DNA from: Motilimonas eburnea
Lineage (GTDB): Bacteria; Pseudomonadota; Gammaproteobacteria; Enterobacterales; CBDFNC01
Assembly: GCF_021295345.1 (NCBI RefSeq)
Contig: NZ_JAIMJB010000009.1
Location: 1-64,000, forward strand
Reading direction: 5' to 3'
Length of the DNA: 64,000 bases
The stretch's first letter is position 1. Each line of letters begins with the position of its first letter. The notes beneath the pieces were generated by a model. The model was not told where the DNA came from and did not search any database. It saw only the letters and a list, made by a program, of their open reading frames with translations. The translations under genes were made by a program, and so were the position numbers. Below, piece after piece: positions 26,613 to 36,846 of the stretch.

Positions 26613-27382
26613 AATCTTATATCAACCCCTTGGGCGATTAAGTAAGCTTTAAGCTCACCAATATTAATGATGGCTTTATGGAATACACTGGCGGCAAGGG
26701 CACCGTCAACATCGGCTTTGTTAAATACGTCGGCAAAGTGCACCATTTCACCGGCGCCGCCCGAAGCGATTAATGGCACCTGACAGATTTCGCGCACTCT
26801 TGATAACTGCTCTAAGTCATAACCACAGCGCACGCCGTCTTGGTTCATCACGTTAAGCACGATTTCACCCGCGCCGCGTGATTGCACTTCTTTTACCCAG
26901 TCAAAGGTGTTCCAGCGGGTGGTCACGGTGCGTGATTCATCACCGGTGAACTGCTTCACCTGATAGGTTTTGGTTTCGTCGCAGTAGTAAGAGTCGATGC
27001 CCACCACAATACATTGCACGCCAAATTTATCGGCCAAGCGATTGATAAGGGATGGGTCTGCAAGGGCAGGTGAGTTGATTGATACCTTATCTGCACCAAA
27101 TTCCAATACGCGTTTGGCGTCGTCTTCGGTTTTAATGCCGCCGGCAACACAAAAGGGAATGTCGATCACTTCCGCCACGCGGCTAACCCAAGATTTATCC
27201 ACGACGCGAGCGTCTGAGCTGGCGGTAATATCATAAAACACCAGCTCATCGGCGCCTTCTTCGGCGTAGCGTTTAGCTAGGGGCACGATATCGCCAACAA
27301 TTTCGTGGTTACGAAACTTAACGCCTTTAACCACCTTGCCGTCTTTAACGTCCAAACACGGAATAATACGTCTTGCTAGCAT
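26609..27382 (-). CDS. hisF: imidazole glycerol phosphate synthase subunit HisF
   Basis: HisF (257 residues) is the cyclase subunit that uses ammonia supplied by HisH to turn PRFAR into imidazole glycerol phosphate and AICAR. The (beta-alpha)8 barrel begins [17 protein letters not shown] with catalytic Asp11; the second catalytic Asp lies in VVGIDSYY. Phosphate-binding glycine loops appear as VAGGIKT and IASGGAG. One base separates it from hisA and it overlaps hisIE by 4 bases. Confidence 0.97.
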   Translation of the reverse strand: MLARRIIPCLDVKDGKVVKGVKFRNHEIVGDIVPLAKRYAEEGADELVFYDITASSDARVVDKSWVSRVAEVIDIPFCVAGGIKTEDDAKRVLEFGADKVSINSPALADPSLINRLADKFGVQCIVVGIDSYYCDETKTYQVKQFTGDESRTVTTRWNTFDWVKEVQSRGAGEIVLNVMNQDGVRCGYDLEQLSRVREICQVPLIASGGAGEMVHFADVFNKADVDGALAASVFHKAIINIGELKAYLIAQGVDIRL

Positions 27383-27383
27383 G

Positions 27384-28130
27384 TTAGGCTCCTACGTTCT
27401 CGTTCCAACAAGCAATGGCTTGCTCAACGTTGAATTTGCCTTCGAGCAGCGCGCGGCCAACAATCACGCCATCGGCGCCAGAGCGCGCTACGGCGGCGAT
27501 GTCATCTAAACCGCCAATGCCGCCAGACGCTTGCCACAAGATTTGTGGAAATTGCTGCTTAAGCTCGGCGTAAAGCTCTACGTTTGAGCCCGCGAGCGTG
27601 CCGTCACGCGAAATATCGGTACAAAGCACATGCTTTAAGCCAGCAGGTGAGTAGATATCAATTAAGCTTTCAATGGTTTGGCCACTGGCTTCTTGCCAGC
27701 CAGCGATGGCGACTATCTTGTTGCCGTCGGCATCGATGTTGATGTCCAGTGCTAATACAATGTGCTCAGCGCCGTATTTTTTCATCCACTCAACCACCAC
27801 TTCCGGTTGCTTAACCGCGGTTGAGCCGATCACGACGCGCTCTGCACCCGCTTCAAGTAGGTCAATTACGTCTTGCTCGCTGCGCACACCGCCGCCAATT
27901 TGGATCTTGGCTGGCGTGTTTTTGATAAGTGATGCAATCACATCCAGCTGACGTTTGGTAACGTCTTTGGCGCCGTCAAGATCAACCAAGTGTAACCAGT
28001 CGGCACCTTGGCGGTTGTAATCATTAAATTGGCTTTGTGGATCGTCGCCATAAATGGTTTTTTGGGCGTAATCACCTTGGTATAAACGGACGATGTTACC
28101 ATCGATTAAATCAAGTGCTGGGATGATCAT
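27384..28130 (-). CDS. hisA: ProFAR isomerase HisA
   Basis: HisA (248 residues) isomerises ProFAR to PRFAR, step 4 of the pathway, in a (beta-alpha)8 barrel related to HisF. Catalytic Asp8 sits in [19 protein letters not shown] and the second acid in LALDINID. Phosphate loops are QIGGGVRS and ASGGIGG. It directly abuts hisH (stop of hisH at 28131) and precedes hisF by one base, so translation is probably coupled. Confidence 0.97.
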   Translation of the reverse strand: MIIPALDLIDGNIVRLYQGDYAQKTIYGDDPQSQFNDYNRQGADWLHLVDLDGAKDVTKRQLDVIASLIKNTPAKIQIGGGVRSEQDVIDLLEAGAERVVIGSTAVKQPEVVVEWMKKYGAEHIVLALDINIDADGNKIVAIAGWQEASGQTIESLIDIYSPAGLKHVLCTDISRDGTLAGSNVELYAELKQQFPQILWQASGGIGGLDDIAAVARSGADGVIVGRALLEGKFNVEQAIACWNENVGA

Positions 28131-28727
28131 TTATAGCTCCAAAAAGTTTTTAATCAGTTGTGCGCCGGCTTTACCACTGCGCTCTGGGTGAAATTGCACG
28201 CCATAGAAATTGTCTTTACCTACGGCCGCGGTAAACGGCTGGCCGTATTCGCAGCTGGCGATGGTGTCATCGTTCACCGCAAGGGCGTAAGAGTGCACAA
28301 AGTAGAAATAGCTGCCCGCAGGAATGTCTTTAAACAGCGGATGGCCGTCAACCGGCGTAATTTGGTTCCAGCCCATGTGCGGCAGGCGTAAGTTGCCCAC
28401 TTGCATTTTATCTACGCTGCCTGACACCACGCCTAAGGTGGCCAGCTCGCCCTCTTGGGAATATTCCGCCATGAGCTGCATGCCTAAACAAATGCCTAAT
28501 ACAGGCTGTTTAAGGTTGCGCACTTGCTCAACCAGATCGCGCTCAACAAAGTTGTTCATGGCTTCTTTAGCGGTGCCTACGCCGGGTAAAAACAGCTTAT
28601 CGGCGGCTTGTAGCACGGCTGGGTCTTTTGACACGGTGACGCTGTAACCTAAGCGTTCGATGGCAAAGCGCACCGATGACAGGTTGGCGCAGCCGGTATC
28701 AATAATAACGACGTTTTGCTCAGACAT
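28131..28727 (-). CDS. hisH: imidazole glycerol phosphate synthase subunit HisH
   Basis: HisH (198 residues) is the class I glutamine amidotransferase that feeds ammonia to HisF. The nucleophile Cys lies in [11 protein letters not shown], and the catalytic His-x-Glu in [13 protein letters not shown]. The oxyanion strand and PGVGTA loop near residue 50 are typical. Start overlaps the last base of the hisB stop, so coupling within the operon is tight. Confidence 0.97.
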   Translation of the reverse strand: MSEQNVVIIDTGCANLSSVRFAIERLGYSVTVSKDPAVLQAADKLFLPGVGTAKEAMNNFVERDLVEQVRNLKQPVLGICLGMQLMAEYSQEGELATLGVVSGSVDKMQVGNLRLPHMGWNQITPVDGHPLFKDIPAGSYFYFVHSYALAVNDDTIASCEYGQPFTAAVGKDNFYGVQFHPERSGKAGAQLIKNFLEL

Positions 28728-29800
28728 TACAGCACCCCTTTACTCGAAGGCAGCTCGTTGCCTTCTTTTTTAACGCATTGGCGCAGCGTGCGACCGAAAG
28801 CTTTAAACAGGCCTTCTACCATGTGGTGGGTGTTATCACCTTCCACTTTAAGATTCAACGTGGCGCCTAAGGTTTGGCTTAATGAATAGAAGAAATGCTC
28901 CACCATTTCAGTCGCCATGGCGCCTACCATGTCGCGTGGGAATTGCGCTTTAAAGGTCAAATACGGGCGACCTGACAAGTCCATCGAGCAGCTGGCTTCG
29001 GACTCATCCATTGGCAGTACAAAACCAAAACGACCAATGCCGCGTTTGTCACCGATGGCTTCGCGGAGGGCGGTGCCAAGGGCGAGGGCGGTGTCTTCTA
29101 CGCTGTGGTGATCGTCAATGTGTAAATCACCTTTTACCTTCATTTTTAGCTGAATGCCGCCGTGAGTGGCGATTTGGTCAAGCATGTGGTTGAAAAAGTC
29201 GATACCTGTGCTGATCTCATTGCCGCCACTTTGATCTAAATCCACCGCCACTTCAATGGCGGTTTCTTTGGTCACGCGCGTCACGCTGCCGGTGCGGTTG
29301 CCTTTGTTTAATAACTTGGCGGAAATGGCATCCCAACCTAAGGTTTCTTTATTGTATAAAATGCCTTCTAGGCCCATGTTTTCAGCTAATTGCACGTCGG
29401 TGATGCGATCGCCAATCACGTAAGAGTCACTGAAGTCGATACGGCCAGAAGCTAAGTATTCTTTTACCATGCCAAGGTGTGGCTTGCGACAGCTGCAATT
29501 TTCGTGAGGGAAGTGTGGGCAAAGCAGCACAGATTCAAATTTAACGCCTTGGCTAGCAAAGATTTCCATCATGGCATTTTGTGGAATATCAAAATCTTGT
29601 TGCGGGTAGCTGTCGGTGCCTAGGCCATCTTGGTTACTGACGATCACTAACACGTAGCCTGCATCTTGCAGCTTTAATAAGTTAGGGATCACCATGGGCT
29701 CAAGTTTCAGTTTTTCCAGCGAATCGACTTGTTTGTCGGTGACTGGCTCATCAATCAAGGTGCCGTCACGGTCGATAAAAAGGAATTTTTGTTTGCTCAT
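28727..29800 (-). CDS. hisB: bifunctional histidinol-phosphatase / IGP dehydratase HisB
   Basis: HisB (357 residues) catalyses steps 6 and 8. The N-terminal HAD phosphatase has [14 protein letters not shown] (nucleophile Asp) and a zinc loop [11 protein letters not shown]. The C-terminal dehydratase (about 165-357) holds the paired histidine motifs [13 protein letters not shown] and [13 protein letters not shown], plus FFNHMLDQ, for manganese binding. The fused form is typical of gammaproteobacteria. It is separated from hisC by 58 bases that contain a terminator-like hairpin, the only sizeable gap in the operon. Confidence 0.97.
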   Translation of the reverse strand: MSKQKFLFIDRDGTLIDEPVTDKQVDSLEKLKLEPMVIPNLLKLQDAGYVLVIVSNQDGLGTDSYPQQDFDIPQNAMMEIFASQGVKFESVLLCPHFPHENCSCRKPHLGMVKEYLASGRIDFSDSYVIGDRITDVQLAENMGLEGILYNKETLGWDAISAKLLNKGNRTGSVTRVTKETAIEVAVDLDQSGGNEISTGIDFFNHMLDQIATHGGIQLKMKVKGDLHIDDHHSVEDTALALGTALREAIGDKRGIGRFGFVLPMDESEASCSMDLSGRPYLTFKAQFPRDMVGAMATEMVEHFFYSLSQTLGATLNLKVEGDNTHHMVEGLFKAFGRTLRQCVKKEGNELPSSKGVL

Positions 29801-29829
29801 TTACTACTTCTCCCTCTGCTTTGCAGAGC

Positions 29830-29852
29830 AAAAAGGCCGCACTAAGGCGGCC
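29830..29852 (-). terminator. terminator-like hairpin between hisC and hisB
   Basis: On the minus strand, just after the hisC stop, a GGCCGC/GCGGCC stem with a six-base loop is followed by five T residues. It would partly stop his transcription and lower hisBHAFIE relative to hisGDC, unless ribosome-coupled read-through occurs. The stem is only 6 bp, so efficiency is uncertain. Confidence 0.6.
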
Positions 29853-29858
29853 ATCAAA

Positions 29859-30914
29859 TTATAATGATTCAAGCGCTTTCAATGTCGCTCTCATTTCCGC
29901 TTGGCTACCTATCGATAGACGGATGCAATTTTCTAAGCGTGGCTTGTTGGAAAAATCGCGGGCGATAATGCCGGCTTGCGTCAAGGTACTAAAGGCCAGT
30001 TTAGCGTCAACAAAGCGCACCAAGATAAAGTTTCCTGTGGCGGGGAACAGCTCGCTTACGCAGTTGAAATCCGCTAATTTGGCTAACGCCGCGCGGCGCA
30101 GGTCGTTTAAGGTGGTGACCCTTTGCTCCATGGTATTTAAGCCACCGGTAGACAATGCTTGGCAAGCAATTTGCGCTACTGGGCCTGGCACTGGATAAGG
30201 CGGGATCACTTTTTTCAACATGTCAATTACGGTGCTTTGCGCGAGGGTAAAGCCACAGCGTATTGATGCTAACGCAAACGCTTTTGATAAGGTGCGGGTG
30301 ATCACAAGGTTATCGTGGCTATCAATCAGCTCAACGTGTGATTGGTCAATACAAAACTCGATATAAGCTTCGTCTACCACAATCAGAGCGCGATCTTTTG
30401 CTACTTCAAGCAATTGCTTAAGGCCTTTCGCGTCAAGCATGTTGCCTGTTGGGTTGTTTGGGGCACATAAAAAGACCACTTTAACCCCATCCAGGTTGGC
30501 CGCCACGGCATCAAAATCCACGTCAAAGTTATCTTTTAACGCCACGGTTTTGATATCAACGCCACACGTATTCGCACTCACGCTATACATGCCATACGTT
30601 GGCGGACAGATTAAAATGCGGTCTTTACCCGGCTCACAAAAGGTGCGGATTAAAAGCTCGATACTTTCATCTGCGCCACGAGTCGCCAGTACTTGCTCTT
30701 CATTTAGGCCCGCATAAGAGGCATAAGCATTGATGAGCTCAGGTGGCTGAAACTCAGGGTAACGGTTCATGCGATCGCAGTTTAATTGGTACTCGCTGCA
30801 ATCAGGTGCTTCGTTGGCGTTGATCCATACTTCACCTTTACCACCAATGCGACGTGCACTTTCATAAGGCACAAGATCTTGAACCGTTTGTCTCGCTAGT
30901 TGTTCGATACTCAT
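29859..30914 (-). CDS. hisC: histidinol-phosphate aminotransferase HisC
   Basis: HisC (351 residues) converts imidazole acetol phosphate to histidinol phosphate with glutamate (step 7), a class I/II PLP-dependent aminotransferase. The PLP lysine lies in [17 protein letters not shown]. Other family signs are [25 protein letters not shown] and the VVDEAYIEF segment with the PLP-ring Asp. The start overlaps the end of hisD by 4 bases. Confidence 0.96.
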   Translation of the reverse strand: MSIEQLARQTVQDLVPYESARRIGGKGEVWINANEAPDCSEYQLNCDRMNRYPEFQPPELINAYASYAGLNEEQVLATRGADESIELLIRTFCEPGKDRILICPPTYGMYSVSANTCGVDIKTVALKDNFDVDFDAVAANLDGVKVVFLCAPNNPTGNMLDAKGLKQLLEVAKDRALIVVDEAYIEFCIDQSHVELIDSHDNLVITRTLSKAFALASIRCGFTLAQSTVIDMLKKVIPPYPVPGPVAQIACQALSTGGLNTMEQRVTTLNDLRRAALAKLADFNCVSELFPATGNFILVRFVDAKLAFSTLTQAGIIARDFSNKPRLENCIRLSIGSQAEMRATLKALESL

Positions 30915-32221
30915 GCCTTTGCTTCCTGTTCCATTTGGCTTAACTGATCGATACGTATGGTCACGGCGCGTTTATGGGCGGTTAAGCCTTCTGCATCGGC
31001 TAAACGGGTTACCGTGGGTGCTAGGTTGCGAAGCCCTTCTTGGCTTAGCTCTTGTACTGTGTAGCGTTTAACAAAATCAGCCATGCCTAAGCTTGAGTAC
31101 GTTTTGGTATAACCGTAAGTAGGTAATACGTGGTTAGTACCACTGGCGTAATCGCCTACCGACTCCGGCGTCCAAGCGCCTAAGAAAATAGAGCCAGCAT
31201 TTTGCAATTTACCCACCAAGCTGCGCGCGTCACGGGTTTGCACAATCAAGTGCTCAGGGGCATAGGTGTTTGAGATCTCAATGGCTTGCTCTAGGCTGTC
31301 GGCAATGATGATCATGCTGTGGCCCAATGCTTGCGCGGCAATGTCTTTACGGGACAGCTGCTCAAGTTGCTCTAACACGGCTTGCGCAGTTTTTTCCGCC
31401 ACAATCGGGCAGGTGGTCACGAGCACAGATTGTGAATCGTGGCCGTGCTCCGCTTGAGACAGTAAGTCAGAAGCAATGAAACCAGCATCTGCGCTGTCAT
31501 CAGCAATCACTAATACTTCTGATGGGCCTGCTGGCATATCAATGGCGGCGCCAGCAAAGTCCATGCTCACTTGACGTTTAGCTTCGGTGACAAACGCGTT
31601 ACCTGGGCCAAATATCTTATTCACTTTATTGATGGTTTCGGTGCCATAAGCCATGGCTGCTACGGCTTGTGCGCCGCCTACAGTGTAAATTTCGTCCACG
31701 CCACATAGCTTAGCAGCATAAAGGATTTCATCGGCCAAAGGCGGTGGTGAACACAAGACTAAGCGTTGACAGCCAGCTAACTGTGCAGGTGCGCCTACCA
31801 TTAATACGGTAGACGGCAGCGGTGCACTGCCTCCAGGGATATACAGGCCAACTGCTTCAATCGCTTGGGTATGCATTTCACATACCACGCCCGGCATGGT
31901 TTCAACACGTACCACGTCTTGAACTTGCGCCTGATGGAAACGACGAATTTGTGCATAAGCCACATCAATGGCTTCTTTTATATCACTGCCTAAACGCTGC
32001 TCAGCGGCATCCACTTGCGCAGCAGAAACACGAATTTGATTTGAATCCACTTTATCGAATTTCTTGGTGTATTCGAACAGGGCTTCATCACCTCGGCTGC
32101 GAATGTTGGCGATAATGTCGGTCACAATCGCAGTAATATCAGCCGAAGAATTAATAGCGGGGCGTGAAAGCAACTGAGTTTGTTGCTTTTCACTTAACGT
32201 TTGCCAGTTGACCGTTAGCAT
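30911..32221 (-). CDS. hisD: histidinol dehydrogenase HisD
   Basis: HisD (436 residues) is a zinc enzyme that oxidises histidinol to histidine in two NAD-dependent steps, the last in the pathway. It shows [31 protein letters not shown], the zinc/substrate region [17 protein letters not shown] with [10 protein letters not shown], and the catalytic His in NTYAPEHL. It begins two bases after the hisG stop and overlaps hisC by 4 bases. Confidence 0.97.
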   Translation of the reverse strand: MLTVNWQTLSEKQQTQLLSRPAINSSADITAIVTDIIANIRSRGDEALFEYTKKFDKVDSNQIRVSAAQVDAAEQRLGSDIKEAIDVAYAQIRRFHQAQVQDVVRVETMPGVVCEMHTQAIEAVGLYIPGGSAPLPSTVLMVGAPAQLAGCQRLVLCSPPPLADEILYAAKLCGVDEIYTVGGAQAVAAMAYGTETINKVNKIFGPGNAFVTEAKRQVSMDFAGAAIDMPAGPSEVLVIADDSADAGFIASDLLSQAEHGHDSQSVLVTTCPIVAEKTAQAVLEQLEQLSRKDIAAQALGHSMIIIADSLEQAIEISNTYAPEHLIVQTRDARSLVGKLQNAGSIFLGAWTPESVGDYASGTNHVLPTYGYTKTYSSLGMADFVKRYTVQELSQEGLRNLAPTVTRLADAEGLTAHKRAVTIRIDQLSQMEQEAKA

Positions 32222-32223
32222 GA

Positions 32224-33123
32224 TTACTCCAACATTTTCTCGATAGGTAATACAAGAATTGAGCTAGCACCTAGTTCTTTTAGCTCTTCCATGGTTTCCC
32301 AGAACAGGTTTTCAGTGCTAACAACATGTACGGCCACCGTGTCATCGGTACCGGCTAATGGCAGAACTGTTGGCTTTTCTGAGCCAGGCATTAAATCGAT
32401 TACTTTGTCTAATTGCGTCTTAGGTGCATGTAGCATGATGTATTTGCTTTCGCGCGCTTGTTGCACACCTTGTACGCGGGTCAGGATTTTGTCGACTAGG
32501 GCTTGTTTTTCTTGGTCTAACTTACCAGCAGACTTGATTAGCACCGCTTTTGAGCGATAGATAACTTCGGTTTCTTTTAGGCCGTTGGCTTCTAGCGTGG
32601 CACCGGTAGAAACAAGATCACAAATGGCATCGGCAAGACCCGCGCGCGGCGCGACTTCTACTGAGCCATTGAGCATACAAGAGCTAAATGGCACGCCCGC
32701 TTTATCCATAAATGATTTTAAGATGCCTGGGTAAGAGGTAGCGATGCGTAAGTCGCGTAGGGATTCTGGGCCTTGGTAATCAAAATCTTCAGGTACAGCC
32801 AGAGACAAACGACAACCACCAAAGTCAAGGCGTTTTAGCAGTTCAAATTGAGCAGGCTCTTCGGTTTGGCTACGTAGTAAGCTTTCTTCTTCTAATACGT
32901 TTTCACCAATAATACCTAGGTCAACCACGCCATCCATTACTAGGCCAGGAATATCGTCATCGCGAACACGCAGTAGATCGATTGGCATATTTTCACAATG
33001 AGCAATAAGGCGTTGCTCGCGCATGTTAATTTTTAGGCCACAGGCTTTCAGCATTTGCTGAGAGTCTTTGCTTAAACGGCCCGACTTTTGTATTGCAATG
33101 CGTAATCTATTTTTATCTAACAT
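32224..33123 (-). CDS. hisG: ATP phosphoribosyltransferase HisG (long form)
   Basis: HisG (299 residues) catalyses the first, feedback-inhibited step, joining ATP and PRPP. It is the long hexameric form, with the regulatory C-terminal ACT-like domain (about 225-299), so no HisZ is needed. Motifs include [13 protein letters not shown], the PRPP loop [12 protein letters not shown] and [20 protein letters not shown] chose the ATG at 33123, which gives the 299-residue length of E. coli HisG; a GTG three codons upstream is in frame. It lies directly downstream of the attenuator and leader peptide. Confidence 0.96.
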   Translation of the reverse strand: MLDKNRLRIAIQKSGRLSKDSQQMLKACGLKINMREQRLIAHCENMPIDLLRVRDDDIPGLVMDGVVDLGIIGENVLEEESLLRSQTEEPAQFELLKRLDFGGCRLSLAVPEDFDYQGPESLRDLRIATSYPGILKSFMDKAGVPFSSCMLNGSVEVAPRAGLADAICDLVSTGATLEANGLKETEVIYRSKAVLIKSAGKLDQEKQALVDKILTRVQGVQQARESKYIMLHAPKTQLDKVIDLMPGSEKPTVLPLAGTDDTVAVHVVSTENLFWETMEELKELGASSILVLPIEKMLE

Positions 33124-33156
33124 AATGTTCACTCTTTCCTTTACCCGCTAAAACGA

Positions 33157-33190
33157 AAAAACCCTCTGAAGTTTTACCTTCCGAGGGTTT
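33157..33190 (-). terminator. his operon attenuator terminator
   Basis: Read on the minus strand, AAACCCTCGGAAG pairs with CTTCAGAGGGTTT with one mismatch and is followed by a T-run. It lies between the leader peptide and hisG. Alternating GGAAG and CTTCC blocks at 33178, 33214, 33233 and 33252 can form competing hairpins, which fits a classical attenuation switch. Confidence 0.85.
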
Positions 33191-33256
33191 GAAATCTTGT
33201 ATAAACCGCTGCTGGAAGTCTCATCAATTAGTCTTCCAGAACCACTCCTCCGGAAG

Positions 33257-33313
33257 TTACTTCGGATGATGATGGTGGTGCATTAAAGCTTTAACAGTCA
33301 GTTTACAGTTCAT
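33257..33313 (-). CDS. hisL: his operon leader peptide HisL
   Basis: An 18-residue open frame, MNCKLTVKALMHHHHHPK, about 130 bases upstream of hisG and followed by the attenuator. Five consecutive histidine codons near the end mirror the HisL peptides of enteric bacteria (seven in E. coli). When histidyl-tRNA is scarce, ribosome stalling on the His codons would favour the antiterminator. An inner ATG immediately before the His run is a second possible start; the longer frame has AAGAA upstream. Confidence 0.9.
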   Translation of the reverse strand: MNCKLTVKALMHHHHHPK

Positions 33314-33463
33314 TTAAATTCTTATATTGAAAAACAAAACACGCACACATTACCAACGCAGGCTCAAATTGCAAATGGTTTTTTTATAAATAGTCGAACA
33401 TTCGACAATTGAACTAAAATTACAGTTGATCATGCCGATACAATAACAAGTAGGGGGTGATTT

Positions 33464-33685
33464 ATGTCAGGTCAAAGTTTAGTAAATGATGTAGTGGCTA
33501 AGCCACTACCGCGAGTAGTTGATAAAGACAGCACTATAGATCTGCACAAAGCTCAGCCATCGGGCAAATTGTCTGAAGAAGACAAGAAGCATGTAAAGAC
33601 TCAACCAAAGATAACTAAGCATCCAGAGCCAGAGGAAAAAACTAAGGCGAAAGACCACGACGGAGAAATCGACCTTTACATTTAG
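33464..33685 (+). CDS. small charged protein, unknown
   Basis: A 73-residue, highly charged and probably disordered protein rich in Lys, Glu, Asp and Pro (for example EEDKKHVKTQPK). It has a strong ribosome site (AGGGGG about 6 bases before the ATG), which supports a real gene. It has no signal peptide, cysteines or membrane segment. It lies between the divergent his leader region and yoaA. No family is recognised. Confidence 0.6.
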   Translation: MSGQSLVNDVVAKPLPRVVDKDSTIDLHKAQPSGKLSEEDKKHVKTQPKITKHPEPEEKTKAKDHDGEIDLYI

Positions 33686-33794
33686 TGTCGCTAATAGTGT
33701 CGCTAATAAACCGTGATGGAAGAGGGAATAGGTTGCTACTTGTTTGGGCATAAATGAATTTTCTGACATAATGCATTTATTTTTTGCATTTCCT

Positions 33795-35705
33795 ATGTCC
33801 TTAGCGCAGTTCTTTTCCCAATCTGGCCCGATTGCAGATGCCATAACGGGTTATCAACCCCGTCAACCGCAAATCGATATGGCCGAAGCCGTGGCTAATG
33901 CAATCAGCGCTAAGCAAGCCCTGATGGTTGAAGCTGAAACGGGCACAGGTAAAACCTTTGCCTACCTCGCACCAGCATTACTCAGTGGTGAGCGGGCCAT
34001 CATTTCAACGGGCAGTAAAAACCTACAAGAACAGCTTTATTTGCGTGATTTACCCTTGCTGTTAAAAGCCACTGGCTTTACTGGAGTGATCGCCTTGCTT
34101 AAAGGGCGCAGTAACTATTTGTGTCTTGAGCGGCTCAATCGTTTTATGTTGCAAAGTCACCAGCAAGATGCACACCTATTAGCAGACTTAGTGAAGGTTA
34201 AAAGTTGGTCGAGTAGCAGTGAACACGGTGATATAGGGGAGCTATCCGAGCTGGCCGAAGATGCTGCCATCATACCTATGGTGACCAGCACCAATGATAA
34301 TTGCTTAGGCCGAGATTGCCCTTGTTATGAAGACTGTTATCTGGTTAAAGCGCGTCAACGGGCAATGGATGCAGATTTAGTGGTGGTTAATCATCATCTG
34401 TTTTTTGCCGATTTAGCGGTTAAAGAAACTGGCTTTGGCGAATTAATGCCTGATGCTGGCTTGTATGTCTTTGATGAAGCGCATTTATTGCCTGATATTG
34501 CCAGCCAATACTTTGGTGAGTCAATTTCCAGCCGTCAATTTTTCGACTTATGTAAAGACATGGATTACGTCTATCGCGCTGAGCTTAAAGACATGGCGCA
34601 GTTGGGCAAGGCGTGTGACCGTTGGCGAAGTAGCATCCAAGAGTTAAGGTTAGCTTTTAACCTTGAACAAGGCAGTGGCAGTTGGCGTGATAAACTGCGT
34701 GAAGAGCCTATCAAGCAAGCCATTACCCGTTTTATGGATGCCCTTGATTTAGTATATGAGGTGGCAAAACTCGCCTTAAACCGCAGTGAAGTGTTAGATC
34801 ACTGTTTCGAAAAGCTCATTGCCTACAAAACCCTGTTTGAAAAAATGCTGGCCGTGGATGCGCCCGGCTACAGTTATTGGTTTGATTGTAATCGACTTAA
34901 TTTTAGTCTGCATATTACTCCGCTAAGTGTGGCGAGTCGATTTGTGCAAGAAATGGCAAAAAGAGAAGCGGCGTGGGTGTTTACCAGCGCAACCTTAGCA
35001 GTGGCGCAGTCATTCGACCATTTTTCAACTTTACTGGGCTTAAGCGAAGCAAAAAGTTTATTACTTAAAAGTCCATTTGATTACGCCTCGCAAAGTATAT
35101 TGGCCGTGCCACGATATTTACCTGAGCCAGGTAATAAGCAATTGGCTGCAACCTTAGCCACCAAGTTAGCGCCGCTGATTGAAGCCAATAAAGGCGGCTG
35201 TTTTTTCCTGTGTACCAGTCACTATATGATGAATGAATTGGCGCATCATTTTCGTGAGCGCTTAAGCCTACCCATACTGGTCCAAGGTGAAGCCAGTAAG
35301 CAGGCCTTGTTGAACGAGTTCGTTGCCAGTGGCCGAGCCCTATTAGTGGCAACGGGGGCGTTTTGGGAAGGCATTGATGTGCGTGGCCAAGCCTTGTCCT
35401 TGGTGATCATCGATAAGATCCCTTTTGCCTCACCAGACGACCCGCTATTAAAAGCGCGTATGGAAGATGCCGAGTTAAAAGGCTTAGATCCCTTTAGCCA
35501 AGTGCAATTACCGCAAGCGGTGATCACCTTAAAACAAGGGGTCGGGCGGTTAATCCGCGATGTGGATGATAAAGGCGCCGTGGTGATCTGCGACCCAAGA
35601 TTAGTGACCCGAAACTATGGTAATATTTTTTTGAATAGTTTACCTTGCATGCCCCGCACGCGGGATCTCAATAAAGTCAGCGAATTTCTGCAACATTTGG
35701 AATAA
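33795..35705 (+). CDS. yoaA: DinG-family ATP-dependent helicase YoaA
   Basis: A superfamily 2 (XPD/DinG-like) 5'-3' DNA helicase of 636 residues that in E. coli works with the Pol III chi subunit in repair of stalled forks. It shows Walker A EAETGTGKTFAYL, the four iron-sulfur cysteines (CLERL near 115, CLGRDCPCYEDC near 172-183), the DEAH box VFDEAHLLPD, FTSATL, and the final VGRLIRDVDDKG arginine-finger motif. ATG 33795 gives exactly the E. coli length; longer starts at 33744 and 33771 are in frame. tsaB follows 2 bases after the stop, as in E. coli. Confidence 0.93.
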   Translation: MSLAQFFSQSGPIADAITGYQPRQPQIDMAEAVANAISAKQALMVEAETGTGKTFAYLAPALLSGERAIISTGSKNLQEQLYLRDLPLLLKATGFTGVIALLKGRSNYLCLERLNRFMLQSHQQDAHLLADLVKVKSWSSSSEHGDIGELSELAEDAAIIPMVTSTNDNCLGRDCPCYEDCYLVKARQRAMDADLVVVNHHLFFADLAVKETGFGELMPDAGLYVFDEAHLLPDIASQYFGESISSRQFFDLCKDMDYVYRAELKDMAQLGKACDRWRSSIQELRLAFNLEQGSGSWRDKLREEPIKQAITRFMDALDLVYEVAKLALNRSEVLDHCFEKLIAYKTLFEKMLAVDAPGYSYWFDCNRLNFSLHITPLSVASRFVQEMAKREAAWVFTSATLAVAQSFDHFSTLLGLSEAKSLLLKSPFDYASQSILAVPRYLPEPGNKQLAATLATKLAPLIEANKGGCFFLCTSHYMMNELAHHFRERLSLPILVQGEASKQALLNEFVASGRALLVATGAFWEGIDVRGQALSLVIIDKIPFASPDDPLLKARMEDAELKGLDPFSQVQLPQAVITLKQGVGRLIRDVDDKGAVVICDPRLVTRNYGNIFLNSLPCMPRTRDLNKVSEFLQHLE

Positions 35706-35707
35706 CT

Positions 35708-36454
35708 ATGACCCTAGCTAATAGCACTGCTCATACCACAGCGAAGTCCATTTCACTCCTCGCTATGGATACATCAACGGAAGGTTGTTCGGTCGCCTTG
35801 TTACAACAGCAAGCACCTGCCTCAACAGTGACAGCGGATTTTATCCTCAGTCCACGAGAGCATACCCAGCGAATTTTACCTATGGTCGACACCATTTTGG
35901 CTCAAGGTAAGGCAAGCCTGGGGGAGATGAACGCTTTAGTTTATGGCCGCGGTCCTGGCAGTTTTACTGGGGTGCGTATTGGCATCGGTATTGCCCAAGG
36001 GTTAGCGTTTGGTGCAGATATCCCCATGATAGGTATTTCAACGCTTCAAGCCATGGCGCAGCAAGCCCATGCTCAATCGGGGGCCACGCGTGTACTGGCG
36101 GCAATTGATGCGCGTATGGGGGAAGTATATTGGGGCGAATATCAATGTGGCGAAAATGGCATCATGATGTTAGCAGGTGAAGAGCAAGTCGCCTCGCCAA
36201 GTGCCGTCATTGAACAATACCGAGGGCAAACATTTGATTTTGCAGCGGTGGGCACCGGCTGGCAAGCATACCCTGAATTGGCTACGGCGTTTGCGGTGAC
36301 TGATGAGGTGACAGTGCGCTTTCCGAGTGCCGAATTTATGTTGCCCGCAGCCTTGGAACATTTCTTGAATGGTGAAACCGTGGCGGCCGAGCAAGCAACG
36401 CCTGTTTACTTACGCGATAAGGTAACATGGAAAAAACTGCCGGGTCGTGAGTAG
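35708..36454 (+). CDS. tsaB: tRNA threonylcarbamoyladenosine synthesis protein TsaB
   Basis: TsaB (248 residues) partners TsaD and TsaE to make t6A37 on ANN-decoding tRNAs. It is an ASKHA-fold protein: LLAMDTSTEGCSVALL at the start, the STPR-like LSPREHTQRILPMV, and YGRGPGSFTGVRIGIGIAQGLA are typical. The family's C-terminal PVYLRDKVTWKK end is present. It follows yoaA by two bases, an arrangement conserved with E. coli, and is likely cotranscribed. Confidence 0.94.
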   Translation: MTLANSTAHTTAKSISLLAMDTSTEGCSVALLQQQAPASTVTADFILSPREHTQRILPMVDTILAQGKASLGEMNALVYGRGPGSFTGVRIGIGIAQGLAFGADIPMIGISTLQAMAQQAHAQSGATRVLAAIDARMGEVYWGEYQCGENGIMMLAGEEQVASPSAVIEQYRGQTFDFAAVGTGWQAYPELATAFAVTDEVTVRFPSAEFMLPAALEHFLNGETVAAEQATPVYLRDKVTWKKLPGRE

Positions 36455-36570
36455 CCATTTAGTCCTAGAATTTGAACTAGGGCATTAAACAGCGACTAGT
36501 GCTTTTAGCTGCAACTGGCTATAATTTTCTCTAATTGTGTTATTTCAGATAAGCTGAGATTGTTTGGCGA

Positions 36571-36846
36571 ATGATTAATCAAGTTACTCATAACATAGAC
36601 ACCATTAGCTCGGGCTATCAACGCCCCAAAGCTAAGAGCAATGTTGTCTCTGCGCCTGCGCAAACCGAGCAAGCCATCGCGACGCGTCAAACTCAGCTAT
36701 CTCATCGTGATATGGAAACCGTTAAATTGGCTTATGACAAGCCAGATGGCCGCAACAACAAAGCCCTTGCGTCTTATCAAGATATCGAAAAAGCGCAAAT
36801 GCGGGAACAAATCTCACAAACCTTTGGCATTGATCTTTACGCTTAA
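36571..36846 (+). CDS. small conserved-looking protein upstream of hydrolase
   Basis: A 91-residue soluble protein, mostly polar, with a disordered N-terminal half (SAPAQTEQAIATRQTQ) and helical C-terminus ending AQMREQISQTFGIDLYA. Its stop codon overlaps the start of the next gene by one base (TAATG), so the two are translationally coupled. The link suggests a shared role, but no family is recognised and no catalytic motif is visible. Confidence 0.7.
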   Translation: MINQVTHNIDTISSGYQRPKAKSNVVSAPAQTEQAIATRQTQLSHRDMETVKLAYDKPDGRNNKALASYQDIEKAQMREQISQTFGIDLYA

